DNA of 64,000 nucleotides from NCBI GenBank assembly GCA_017430135.1, contig JAFRNM010000018.1:1-64000 (forward strand). Reading direction: 5' to 3'. Positions within the stretch are counted from its first letter, which is position 1. Every line of letters begins with the position of its first letter. The notes under the pieces were generated by a model that worked only from the letters and a program-made list of their open reading frames with translations, was not told where the DNA came from and made no database searches. The stretch is from Clostridia bacterium. GTDB taxonomy: Bacteria > Bacillota > Clostridia > TANB77 > CAG-508. This document shows, in pieces, positions 7,957-15,257 of the stretch. The position numbers and the translations under genes were made by a program.

Positions 7957-8811
7957 TTATATTTCTATTCCTTCATATACATATTTTTTATCTGCATTTA
8001 AAATCTGCTTCAAGTCATCTTCTTCACAATTAAATAATTGGTTGTTCATTTCTAAACTAACTTTTTCAAGCTGTTCTTGTAATAATGATATTTTTCTGTC
8101 AAATACATTATATTCTTCTATATATACCTCATCTACTAAAGTTAGTCCAGCTTTAAATTCTTTATTTATAAATCTATCTATTGCAGAACACATTAACAAA
8201 CATCCTATATTATTTCTTTCAAGTTCAATATACTCTTTTAATTTTTCAGATAATTCTTGATTTTGACTAGAAGCTTTTTTATAACTTATTATTTTATTCC
8301 AAGCAACTTTTCCACCATTAAAACCAAAACCAGTAAAAAAAGTTACATCTTTTTTTAATTTTCCTTGTGTTAATTCAAATAAAATTTGTAATCTCACACT
8401 TTCTATTTTACTATCATCTATAAATAATATGGAATCATAACCAAAAGTAGTTACTGGTTTTGAATATTCTAAATTAATGTTTTGATTTCTAGCATCATAT
8501 TCTAATGGATTCGTTTCTTTACTATAATTTCTCCATTCTTCTTCATTATCACGAGTATATTTTTTGTCAAATAAATCCTTAAACTCCGGCTTTAGTGCGA
8601 GAAATCTATTAACCCAAATATCACGAGCAGTAGTACACAAAATAATATCAATTTCTTGTTCTTTAGCTTGTTTCAATTTTATTATTAATTCATCTAAATA
8701 AGGTCTTAATACCATTATATATTCGTTTCCTATATCATAACTACTTAAAGATATTCCATGTTCTAAAGTTTCGTCCATATCTAATATAATTGCTTTTTTT
8801 GTGTTTTCCAT
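7957..8811 (-). CDS. HAD-superfamily phosphatase-like protein
   Basis: All core HAD motifs are visible: motif I IILDMDETLEHG (Asp10 and Asp12), motif II LCTTARD, and motif IV ILFIDDSK with the two acidic residues. The DxDET form resembles FCP/NIF-type protein phosphatases and some nucleic-acid 5'/3' phosphatases. The C-terminal third (about 185-284) is helical and unlike the catalytic core. It may dephosphorylate a protein or nucleic acid end; the substrate is unknown. It belongs to the element's leftward gene run. Confidence 0.72.
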   Translation of the reverse strand: MENTKKAIILDMDETLEHGISLSSYDIGNEYIMVLRPYLDELIIKLKQAKEQEIDIILCTTARDIWVNRFLALKPEFKDLFDKKYTRDNEEEWRNYSKETNPLEYDARNQNINLEYSKPVTTFGYDSILFIDDSKIESVRLQILFELTQGKLKKDVTFFTGFGFNGGKVAWNKIISYKKASSQNQELSEKLKEYIELERNNIGCLLMCSAIDRFINKEFKAGLTLVDEVYIEEYNVFDRKISLLQEQLEKVSLEMNNQLFNCEEDDLKQILNADKKYVYEGIEI

Positions 8812-8873
8812 ATCTGTTCTCTCTCTTTCTAGCCAATAAATTATATTTCTTTTTTCTTTTAATTCATCTGAAT

Positions 8874-9635
8874 TTAATCTGATTTCTTCTGTATATGTAT
8901 ATTTAATTTTTCATATAAATCAATAATGTCCATTTCTGCATTACTATTCCAATATTCCATTAATACATCTAAATTATCTGATATAAATTTACAAATAACA
9001 TTTAATTCATTTTCTTCAAGTATATTTTTTCCAATTATTACTTTTGGTTTTTCTTCAATTGAAATATAAAAATCTTCTTCATAATTGTTTGTACTATGTA
9101 TTCTTGCTTTTGCTATAAAATCTTTTATTGGTGTGTAAAATTTTTCAAAACTAATAAATAAATCTACTGGTAATTTTGTAAATTCTTTATTTAACATATT
9201 TGAATAGAGTCTCCAATTTTCTCCTTCTTTAAATTCATTTAAATTTTTATACTCTCCTTTTTCATCAAGTAATATTTCGCCAGTTTTCAATTTAGTCCAA
9301 ATCTCTCTCGGAACTATAATTTCATTTTTTATTATCTTTTGTAAGAATCCAATTGGAGAATTATTATCTATTTTTCCTTCAAATTTTTCAATATCTCTCT
9401 CGCAATGTGTTGATGTAAATAAACCTTTTATATATTCATCTTCATTATAATTTGAAATTAAAGCATAGGTATTTTGTATGTCCTTTGGTCCATTCTTTTG
9501 AGGTTGCCATCTTATTACATATAATTTATCTGGTCTCCAATATTCCATATAGTTATTATTATAATAATCTTCGTCATCTCTTGCTTTAACCTTTACTACA
9601 TCTCCAATTTTAAATTTATAATCTTCGACTTTCAT
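8874..9635 (-). CDS. unknown element protein, possibly with a DUF4160-like C-terminal part
   Basis: The N-terminal region (KFKIGDVVKVKARDDEDYY) looks like a small beta-barrel of the SH3/KOW type. The C-terminal part (about 170-245) has the strand pattern and the LNVICKFISDNLDVLMEYW ending seen in DUF4160-like proteins. Neither match is strong. It sits between the HAD gene and the DnaB-like gene. Confidence 0.5.
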   Translation of the reverse strand: MKVEDYKFKIGDVVKVKARDDEDYYNNNYMEYWRPDKLYVIRWQPQKNGPKDIQNTYALISNYNEDEYIKGLFTSTHCERDIEKFEGKIDNNSPIGFLQKIIKNEIIVPREIWTKLKTGEILLDEKGEYKNLNEFKEGENWRLYSNMLNKEFTKLPVDLFISFEKFYTPIKDFIAKARIHSTNNYEEDFYISIEEKPKVIIGKNILEENELNVICKFISDNLDVLMEYWNSNAEMDIIDLYEKLNIHIQKKSD

Positions 9636-9666
9636 AAATCACTCTTTTCTACTTATAGAACTTATT

Positions 9667-10302
9667 TTATAATTCTATTGTTGCAGTATTTCCATAATCA
9701 TTTTTAACAACAATAAGCTCTGATTTTTCTTTATTTTTATATAAAAACATCATCACATTAGCATTCTCAATAAATTGTTCAGAATTTTTTAAATCTTCTA
9801 AAATTGGTCTTTTTTCTACACTATTTTCATCGCCTTTTTGTAATTGTGAAAAAATAATAATTGTAATATCTAATTCTTCTGCAAGCTCTTTTAATTCTTT
9901 ACTTATATTAACATTATTTTGTTGGGTTAGTTGTATATAATCTATAACTACCAATTTTATATTTTTTCTTTCTTTTAAATCTCTGCATTTTTCCTTTATA
10001 TAATCTATTGTAATATTAGTTTCATCTGATATATTTATTGGAGCATTAGATAATTTCAATATTTTATCATTTACAATTTTATTATCTACCATTGCGCTAC
10101 TTTCAATAATTCGTTTTACGATTATTTCTTTAGATAATCCTAAACTAAATAATAACACTGGTATATTTTGATTTATACCTACATTTTTTATCATCTCTAG
10201 CGCTAATGTAGTTTTTCCAGCAGAAATTTGTCCACCAATAAATATTATTTTTGATTTTTCTAAATCCACTATATTATCAAGTTCTTTAATTTCTGTTTTC
10301 AA
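9667..10302 (-). CDS. DnaB-like RecA-fold ATPase lacking the N-terminal domain
   Basis: Walker A is GGQISAGKTTLALEM (about 23-37), Walker B is LVVIDYIQL, followed by ITIIIFSQL (the sensor region) and DLKNSEQFIENANVMMFLYK as in replicative helicase C-terminal domains. At 211 aa it covers only the motor domain. Such minimal DnaB/RadA-like ATPases occur on phages and elements, where they could help replication or load a host helicase. It starts four codons after the nuclease-like gene ends, so the two are probably co-expressed. Confidence 0.75.
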   Translation of the reverse strand: MKTEIKELDNIVDLEKSKIIFIGGQISAGKTTLALEMIKNVGINQNIPVLLFSLGLSKEIIVKRIIESSAMVDNKIVNDKILKLSNAPINISDETNITIDYIKEKCRDLKERKNIKLVVIDYIQLTQQNNVNISKELKELAEELDITIIIFSQLQKGDENSVEKRPILEDLKNSEQFIENANVMMFLYKNKEKSELIVVKNDYGNTATIEL

Positions 10303-10317
10303 TTTTTTCTCCTCGCA

Positions 10318-11514
10318 CTATTTTTCCAATTTCTTAATAACCTTTATTATTCCTTCTTCATTTAAAGGAATTTGATTATCTGCAAGTTCACATTTTTCCC
10401 ATTGTCTAGTGTTCTTCTTTTCATCGTATTTTGCTAATTTATATAAACCTAAAAATTCATATTGTTCTTTTCTAAATGGATTTAATTTTCTAGCAAATAA
10501 GAATATGTATCTTAAATTAGTGTAAAATTCTCCTTTATCAACTATTTTCTTTTCAACCTCTTCTATCCAAATTCTATTGTCTACTGATAAATAATTTTTA
10601 TAACTTGTTCCAAAAGTAAAAAATCTAATTGTATCAACTGCTATAACATTCTCTTTATTATTTCTTCTCTCTAATTTATTACTATTATTTAAAATCTTTT
10701 CATCTAAAATCCTTTTGCTTAATTTATTTAATACAATTCCTCCAGTTTGAGGATGACTTTTTCCATTGTATTTTTTTCCAATTAAATTAGAAAAGCAGTT
10801 ATAAGCATAATAATTTTTTGTAAATGTAGTTCCTTCAAGTATTTTTTCATTTTTAATTATTTTTTCTACACAATAATCATCTTCTGGAAGTTGGTTATTA
10901 AATCTCAAATATTCCTGTAAACAAGTATAAAAATCTTCTACTATGTCAGAGCATTGTGTAAATTCCTTTAACATTTCTAAAGTATCATTTCCATTTATAC
11001 AAATTACTTCTTTTCCAATATTTTTTTCTAGTTCCTTTTTTAAATCTTCTTTCTTCTCGCTCCATTCGCTAGTTTTCCAAAATACTGGTATTATATTATC
11101 TTTATTAAAATTTGATAATGATAATAAATATTGTTTTTCTTTGTTATTTTCAAGTGCATTAATTAACTTAGTTACATATAAATCTTTTCTTTGATGATTA
11201 CTTAAACTAGCACTTACTTTATCTTCAATAATGATTAAGTATTGTTCCAAATTCTTTAAAGTAACGACAACTAAAATATCAATATTTTCAAATTGTCTTA
11301 CTATATCTACTTTTCCTATATCTTTTACAGATATTTTTTTACTACTTAAAATTTTATTTAAAATCTCTTCTGACATCTTACATAATTTTTCTTTATTTTT
11401 ATTTCCTTTTACATCTTCTTTATAATTAAACCAATTTATACACCAACTTATAAAAGCATCTTGGCTTAACTCCTTTGTTGCAAATTTAAACAATCTATTT
11501 TCCTCTCTTTCCAT
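10318..11514 (-). CDS. PD-(D/E)XK nuclease-family protein
   Basis: The N-terminal 120 residues carry the core: ELSQDAFISWCINW, then IDILVVV (Asp), a short loop and YLIIIEDKVSA giving D-x(n)-ExK, then HQRKDLY. The C-terminal 270 residues match no domain I know. Many stand-alone PD-(D/E)XK proteins of this size act in phage defence or DNA processing. GGGAGG precedes the ATG and a strong promoter faces the XRE operator region, so it is the first gene of the leftward operon and probably repressed by the XRE protein. Confidence 0.7.
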   Translation of the reverse strand: MEREENRLFKFATKELSQDAFISWCINWFNYKEDVKGNKNKEKLCKMSEEILNKILSSKKISVKDIGKVDIVRQFENIDILVVVTLKNLEQYLIIIEDKVSASLSNHQRKDLYVTKLINALENNKEKQYLLSLSNFNKDNIIPVFWKTSEWSEKKEDLKKELEKNIGKEVICINGNDTLEMLKEFTQCSDIVEDFYTCLQEYLRFNNQLPEDDYCVEKIIKNEKILEGTTFTKNYYAYNCFSNLIGKKYNGKSHPQTGGIVLNKLSKRILDEKILNNSNKLERRNNKENVIAVDTIRFFTFGTSYKNYLSVDNRIWIEEVEKKIVDKGEFYTNLRYIFLFARKLNPFRKEQYEFLGLYKLAKYDEKKNTRQWEKCELADNQIPLNEEGIIKVIKKLEK

Positions 11515-11542
11515 GATATACCTCCCAAAATCTTTTTTTGAA

Positions 11543-11571
11543 AGTATATCATATATTCATATTTTTTACAA
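11543..11571 (-). promoter_or_regulatory. promoter of the leftward nuclease/DnaB-like operon
   Basis: The minus strand has TTGTAA, 17 bp, TATACT, directly next to the inverted repeats in front of the XRE gene. Confidence 0.7.
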
Positions 11572-11574
11572 GCG

Positions 11575-11619
11575 TTTCTCATATTGTCTACAAGAATTTT
11601 TGCTAATAGTTATGAGAAA
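11575..11619. promoter_or_regulatory. divergent operator region of the XRE regulator
   Basis: TTTCTCATA (11575-11583) and TATGAGAAA (11611-11619) form a perfect 9-bp inverted repeat. Inside it is a second palindrome TTGTCTACAA (11584-11593). A TATAAT for the rightward gene lies at 11626-11631. This is a typical phage-like control region. Confidence 0.65.
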
Positions 11620-11655
11620 TTTTTATATAATATTGTGTAGAATTGGAGGCTCATT

Positions 11656-12009
11656 ATGAATGATAGTAATGTTATAAACAAACTAGATAATCTTAAAAAA
11701 TTAAGAGAATCAAAACATATTACACAATTAAAATTAAGTATAGATTTAGGTGTAAGTCAAGAACTAATTTCTCGTTATGAATTAGGTAGTTCTTTTCCTC
11801 AGCCTAATATGTTAATAAAAATTGCACAATATTTTAATTGTTCTGTTGATTATCTTTTAGGTGTAACAGATATTCCAACTCCCACAAAATTCATTAATTC
11901 AGAAATTGTAAAAAAATCTGATATTATCAATAAATATAATTCTTTATCTACTGAAGATAGAATTTTCTTTGACCGTTTACTATCTTTACTTTCAGATAAT
12001 AGTAATTGA
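11656..12009 (+). CDS. XRE-family transcriptional regulator
   Basis: The 117-residue protein has a Cro/CI-type helix-turn-helix at about 12-66 (KHITQLKLSIDLGVSQELIS, then NCSVDYLLG), the standard SOS-response-regulator-like HTH_3 layout. The short C-terminal tail has no peptidase domain. TTGGAGG precedes the ATG. It is divergent from the nuclease-like operon and probably represses it and itself through the inverted repeats at 11575-11619. Confidence 0.85.
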   Translation: MNDSNVINKLDNLKKLRESKHITQLKLSIDLGVSQELISRYELGSSFPQPNMLIKIAQYFNCSVDYLLGVTDIPTPTKFINSEIVKKSDIINKYNSLSTEDRIFFDRLLSLLSDNSN

Positions 12010-12038
12010 AAGAATAGTTAATACACTATTCTTTTTTT
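12009..12038. terminator. bidirectional terminator between convergent genes
   Basis: AAAGAATAG and CTATTCTTT pair around an 8-nt loop, followed by TTTT on the plus strand. The TAG stop of the leftward gene lies inside the stem. Confidence 0.75.
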
Positions 12039-12511
12039 AATGGGTATTTTTGTATTGCTTCATTTTTCATCTGGCAAGCTATTGCATAACCATAAATAAA
12101 AGCTTGTTCTATTCCATCATCTAACATTTTGTCTTTACAATAAATCATTTGTTCAAAAAGGTTTTTCTGCTTGTCTGAAAAGTCTCTTAACAATATATCT
12201 TCTATTTTACAATATGTTGTTAAAGCAATTTTATATATTTCACTCTGTTTATAAATACTTTCTACATATTGAGTAAATAAATCTAATAATACTGGTGTTT
12301 TTTCATTTTCTATTTTTATTCTTGTCTTGTATTCATCATTTAAAACTTGCAAATAATCTTTATATCTCTTCTTCGCCTTATTTATCTTAATTTCCTTTGT
12401 TTTTTCTGAATTATCATCTTTTGGAATATTATCTCCAATTTTTTCTATTAAAATTTTTATTAACTCCTGGATTTCCATATCTTTTAAATCTTCTTTTTTA
12501 TTCTTCTCCAT
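12026..12511 (-). CDS. unknown helical protein (DUF6809-like ending)
   Basis: The 161-residue helical protein has a lysine-rich N-terminus. Its ending AFIYGYAIACQMKNEAI resembles the small DUF6809-type proteins of clostridial elements. GAAGGGAG stands before the ATG. It runs convergently to the XRE gene and is isolated from other genes by hairpins on both sides. Function unknown. Confidence 0.52.
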   Translation of the reverse strand: MEKNKKEDLKDMEIQELIKILIEKIGDNIPKDDNSEKTKEIKINKAKKRYKDYLQVLNDEYKTRIKIENEKTPVLLDLFTQYVESIYKQSEIYKIALTTYCKIEDILLRDFSDKQKNLFEQMIYCKDKMLDDGIEQAFIYGYAIACQMKNEAIQKYPLKKE

Positions 12512-12533
12512 TTTTATCTCCCTTCATAAAAAG

Positions 12534-12562
12534 AACTCTCTACAGCTTAACAATAGAGAGTT
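12534..12562 (-). terminator. stem-loop upstream of the 161-aa gene
   Basis: AACTCTCTA and TAGAGAGTT pair across an 11-nt loop, followed on the minus strand by CTTTTT. It would stop leftward transcripts entering from 12600 onward. Confidence 0.55.
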
Positions 12563-12597
12563 TTACGAACTATTTAAAATTTTTTTATAAATCTTAA

Positions 12598-12901
12598 TTT
12601 GCATTTTTACACCTACTTTCAATTTTAAATTGGGGGCTAGAGAATTTAAAGACTAAATCCGTAAATTCTCTAAATGCCTGACAAATAAACAATTTGGCTT
12701 ATGCCATATTTATATTATTACATTGTTTTCACTTCGTAAATAGGTAATTCTAAATTTACTCCACAATTTAAAATAATACAATATAGGTATTTAGATATAT
12801 AATTTATTTAACTTAATATAAAAATTCATCTGATGTCATTCTAATGATTAAGAAATATGATAATTTAAATATTTTGAATAAAAAATAAAAAAGGTACAAT
12901 T
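12598..12901. other. 304-bp gene-free region with a structured segment
   Basis: No ORF is credible here. A 10-bp perfect inverted repeat AGAGAATTTA / TAAATTCTCT (12639-12671) has GGGGGC just before it. Short direct and inverted copies of CAATTT lie on both sides. It could be a small RNA, an origin for the element or a recombinase accessory site; the sequence does not decide. Confidence 0.35.
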
Positions 12902-12917
12902 TTAAGTATGTACCTTT
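12890..12917 (-). terminator. terminator of the excisionase-like gene
   Basis: The minus strand has AAAGGTACA, a loop holding the TAA stop, TGTACCTTT, then a T-run. Confidence 0.75.
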
Positions 12918-13090
12918 GATTCTTTTAATATTTTTTTACTTTCTAGAAATTCTTTTAAATCTTCTTCAGTTATTAAATATCTTCCATTTAATTTAGTAGC
13001 GTTTAAACCACCATAATTTATATATTCTTTGATAGTTTTTGCTTTTCTCTTCAAAATTGGCTCTAATTCTTTAATTGTATATGTTACCAT
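12902..13090 (-). CDS. excisionase-like helix-turn-helix protein
   Basis: The 62-residue protein has a MerR/HTH_17-type fold: YTIKELEPILKRKAKTIKEY, NATKLNGRYLITEEDLKEF. Such proteins serve as excisionases or directionality factors in elements, and its place near the right end fits. AAGGTAGG precedes the ATG. Large serine recombinases use unrelated directionality factors, so it may instead be a small regulator or act with the resolvase. Confidence 0.7.
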   Translation of the reverse strand: MVTYTIKELEPILKRKAKTIKEYINYGGLNATKLNGRYLITEEDLKEFLESKKILKESKVHT

Positions 13091-13145
13091 TTTTAAAACC
13101 TACCTTTCTATATAACTTTTCTTATTAAAATATATAACTTAACTG

Positions 13146-14729
13146 TTATTTTATTAACTTTTTCAATACTATAGCTTTGTTTCCAGGTTTTAAATCTATA
13201 GTAAATTTAAGCTCATATTCTTTTTGATGTTTTTTTATACTTTCTATAGTATTTTTATTTAGTGTAATATAAGCTAGTTCTAAATCATCTAAAACTTGTT
13301 TAAAATCTGTATTGTATAGTAATAGTGGAGTGATAAAATTTAAGATTCCATTTGTAATATTAGGGTATAGAAATTGTAAGTGGTCAAATATATCTTCTTT
13401 AGTCATAAAACCATGTATGTGTACATCTTTATCATCTTTAATAAATTTAAAAATTTCATCTTTAGTTTTTAAGCACTTTTTATAATATAGTTTTAAATAA
13501 TCATTTCTATAAACTCTGTCTGCTAAATCTTCTCCAAAAATTTCTGCTACTATAAAGTAAGTAAATCTGTTAAGTTTTAATTGTAAAATTTTTTTAGCTA
13601 TTTCATTTGCTTGTTTTAGTAAATCATTAGTATATTTTGGAATCCAGATAAAACTAGGAGTATGAACATCATATATAGACATAGTATTAGGTTTAGCAAC
13701 AACTTTTCTTCTCTGTAATAAACCAAGTAAATATGCTACATGAAAAGATTTGTATTTTCCTTTAACATCAAAAAAAGTTTCTAAAGATATAATACTTAGT
13801 ATGTTCCCATCTTTTATTGTGTATTTATTCATATAGTATACATCTGTATATAAATCAATTAGTAGATTTCTAGTATTAGAATGTACAAAATTAGGTTCTT
13901 CTTTATAATCTAAATCTAATATTTTAAATTTTTTTAAAACTGTTGTTAAATATGGATATCTTTTAACATATCTTTTTAATAGCTTAATATTATTATCTAT
14001 TGTATCTTTATATATCATTTTTCTTTTTTTACATTCTAAATTAATTAATTTTTTTGTATAAAAAATTGTCATTAATTTATAGTTATTTAAATCTATCTTT
14101 TTATTGGTATTTGTACTATTTGATGAATTTTGTTTCTCTTCATTTTTTATAACCTTAAATTTTAAATAACAACATTTTAATAGACTTTCATTTAAAATAT
14201 TATTTTTCATATAGCTATAAAATAATCCGCTCATTCTTTTTAAATATTGTTCATCTACTATCTGTTGTTTGTCCTGAATATTCTGCTCCTGCAATTGCTT
14301 TAGCTTGTCTGTTGAATATAAAACCTCATAACTTGTACCTTTACTATGTTTTATATTATCTGAGTGTGTAACTATTTCCAAGTTTTCCAACCTATTATCT
14401 AATTTATTTCTATTTTTATGATTTATCTCATATTCAGTATTAATTAGAATTTGTTTTAATTCCTCATCATATTTTGAATAATATTCTAAAATAAATCTTC
14501 CTAGTGTTGTTGTTTTATTATCATCTCTCGCTATTGTAGGATAACCGCTTTTATTGATACTCATACTTTTATAAACTAGAGCTTTTGCAAGATACCTTAA
14601 TAAAGAATAGTCTATATCAATTATTCCTACATTCTTTTCTTTTAAAGTTTTATACATATCTTTGCTACCATTACAAATCAATTTTTGTAATATTGCAACT
14701 TCATTTTTTACATTTTCTATAATTATCAT
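13146..14729 (-). CDS. HNH endonuclease-like protein with a long unknown C-terminal region
   Basis: Residues about 50-130 carry a phage-type HNH module: SGYPTIARDD, then YEINHKNRNKLDNRLENLEI and VTHSDNIKHSKG, the NHK...N...NLE...N...H pattern of HNH_3 homing endonucleases. The remaining 400 residues are helical and match nothing I recognise. Free-standing HNH enzymes are usually 150-250 aa, so 527 aa suggests a fusion with a DNA-binding, replication or defence domain. It is next to the right end of the element. Confidence 0.65.
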   Translation of the reverse strand: MIIIENVKNEVAILQKLICNGSKDMYKTLKEKNVGIIDIDYSLLRYLAKALVYKSMSINKSGYPTIARDDNKTTTLGRFILEYYSKYDEELKQILINTEYEINHKNRNKLDNRLENLEIVTHSDNIKHSKGTSYEVLYSTDKLKQLQEQNIQDKQQIVDEQYLKRMSGLFYSYMKNNILNESLLKCCYLKFKVIKNEEKQNSSNSTNTNKKIDLNNYKLMTIFYTKKLINLECKKRKMIYKDTIDNNIKLLKRYVKRYPYLTTVLKKFKILDLDYKEEPNFVHSNTRNLLIDLYTDVYYMNKYTIKDGNILSIISLETFFDVKGKYKSFHVAYLLGLLQRRKVVAKPNTMSIYDVHTPSFIWIPKYTNDLLKQANEIAKKILQLKLNRFTYFIVAEIFGEDLADRVYRNDYLKLYYKKCLKTKDEIFKFIKDDKDVHIHGFMTKEDIFDHLQFLYPNITNGILNFITPLLLYNTDFKQVLDDLELAYITLNKNTIESIKKHQKEYELKFTIDLKPGNKAIVLKKLIK

Positions 14730-14814
14730 AAAATTACCACCTTTTATATAGTTAAGATACAGTAAAGGTACCTAAAATAATATATAAATGGTCAGAAAAA
14801 TTCACAAAAAAATA

Positions 14815-14880
14815 CTTGACCTAAAGTCAAGCTAAAAATTATAGTTTTAATGTTATTTAAATGTAAGAAAAACCTTACAT
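14815..14880. repeat. two short palindromes next to the right end of the element
   Basis: CTTGAC-CTAAA-GTCAAG (14815-14831) and ATGTAAG-AAAAAC-CTTACAT (14861-14880) lie in the 214-bp gap between the HNH gene and the right junction. They could be accessory recombination sites or a weak terminator. Confidence 0.45.
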
Positions 14881-14943
14881 TTTACATTAGTAAAAGGTTC
14901 CAATTTTTTTGGTGCTGTAATACAATTGAACAATCTTATTACA

Positions 14944-14957
14944 TTAGTGTACTTTTG
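14944..14957. other. right attachment junction (attR) of the integrated element
   Basis: On the minus strand ylmC sequence ACAAAAG is followed by TA (14951-14950) and then element bases CACTAA, which stop the ylmC frame after two codons (Val-His). See attL at 545-557. Confidence 0.82.
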
Positions 14958-15150
14958 TAATATTACCACATGGTATAATAATATCATTATTTTGATTAAA
15001 GAAACTCATCAACTTGTTTCCACCCGGAACTATTATAGATGTAATCATTCCAGTCTCCAAATCTGCACATACATCTTGAACATATCCCATTCTTTTACCA
15101 TTCTTTATATTTATTACTTCTTTATGTTTAAAATCCATACCTTTATCCAC
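14944..15150 (-). pseudogene. ylmC: 5' part of ylmC (YlmC/YmxH sporulation protein, PRC-barrel), interrupted
   Basis: The reading frame gives KHKEVINIKNGKRMGYVQDV...IIVPGG...IIPCGNITKVH and stops: a PRC-barrel YlmC/YmxH protein lacking its last strand. The genuine gene part ends at 14950; the last two codons and stop come from the element. The missing end is at 521-550. GGAGGG stands eight bases before the GTG start. In Clostridia and Bacillus ylmC lies close to sigG, as here. While the element is present the product lacks its conserved GDDxILV end and is probably inactive or altered; excision would restore it. Confidence 0.88.
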
Positions 15151-15195
15151 TTGTTATTCCCTCCGATATTTTTATTCTTATTATATATATGCAAA

Positions 15196-15232
15196 AAAAC
15201 TCATATTATTTAATATTTAATATGAGTTTTTT
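15196..15232 (-). terminator. terminator after the 480-aa gene
   Basis: AAAACTCATATTA and TAATATGAGTTTT pair, with T-runs on both strands. It separates ylmC from the gene upstream. Confidence 0.8.
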
Positions 15233-15257
15233 ATATTCTCTGAATAGTTTAAGATAC

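Larger units (their letters stand above)
551..14951. mobile_element. 14.4-kb serine-recombinase integrative element inserted in ylmC
   Basis: The ends are fixed by the two halves of ylmC (521-550 and 14951-15150), which rejoin in frame at a TA dinucleotide. Inside are a large serine recombinase next to the left end, a 43-residue companion ORF, an excisionase-like protein near the right end, an XRE regulator with a divergent operator region, a resolvase, a DnaB-like RecA-fold protein, a nuclease-like protein and several unknown genes. No capsid, portal, terminase, relaxase or T4SS genes are recognisable, so it looks like a small integrative element or phage satellite rather than a complete prophage or ICE. 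Excision would rebuild ylmC. Confidence 0.88.
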
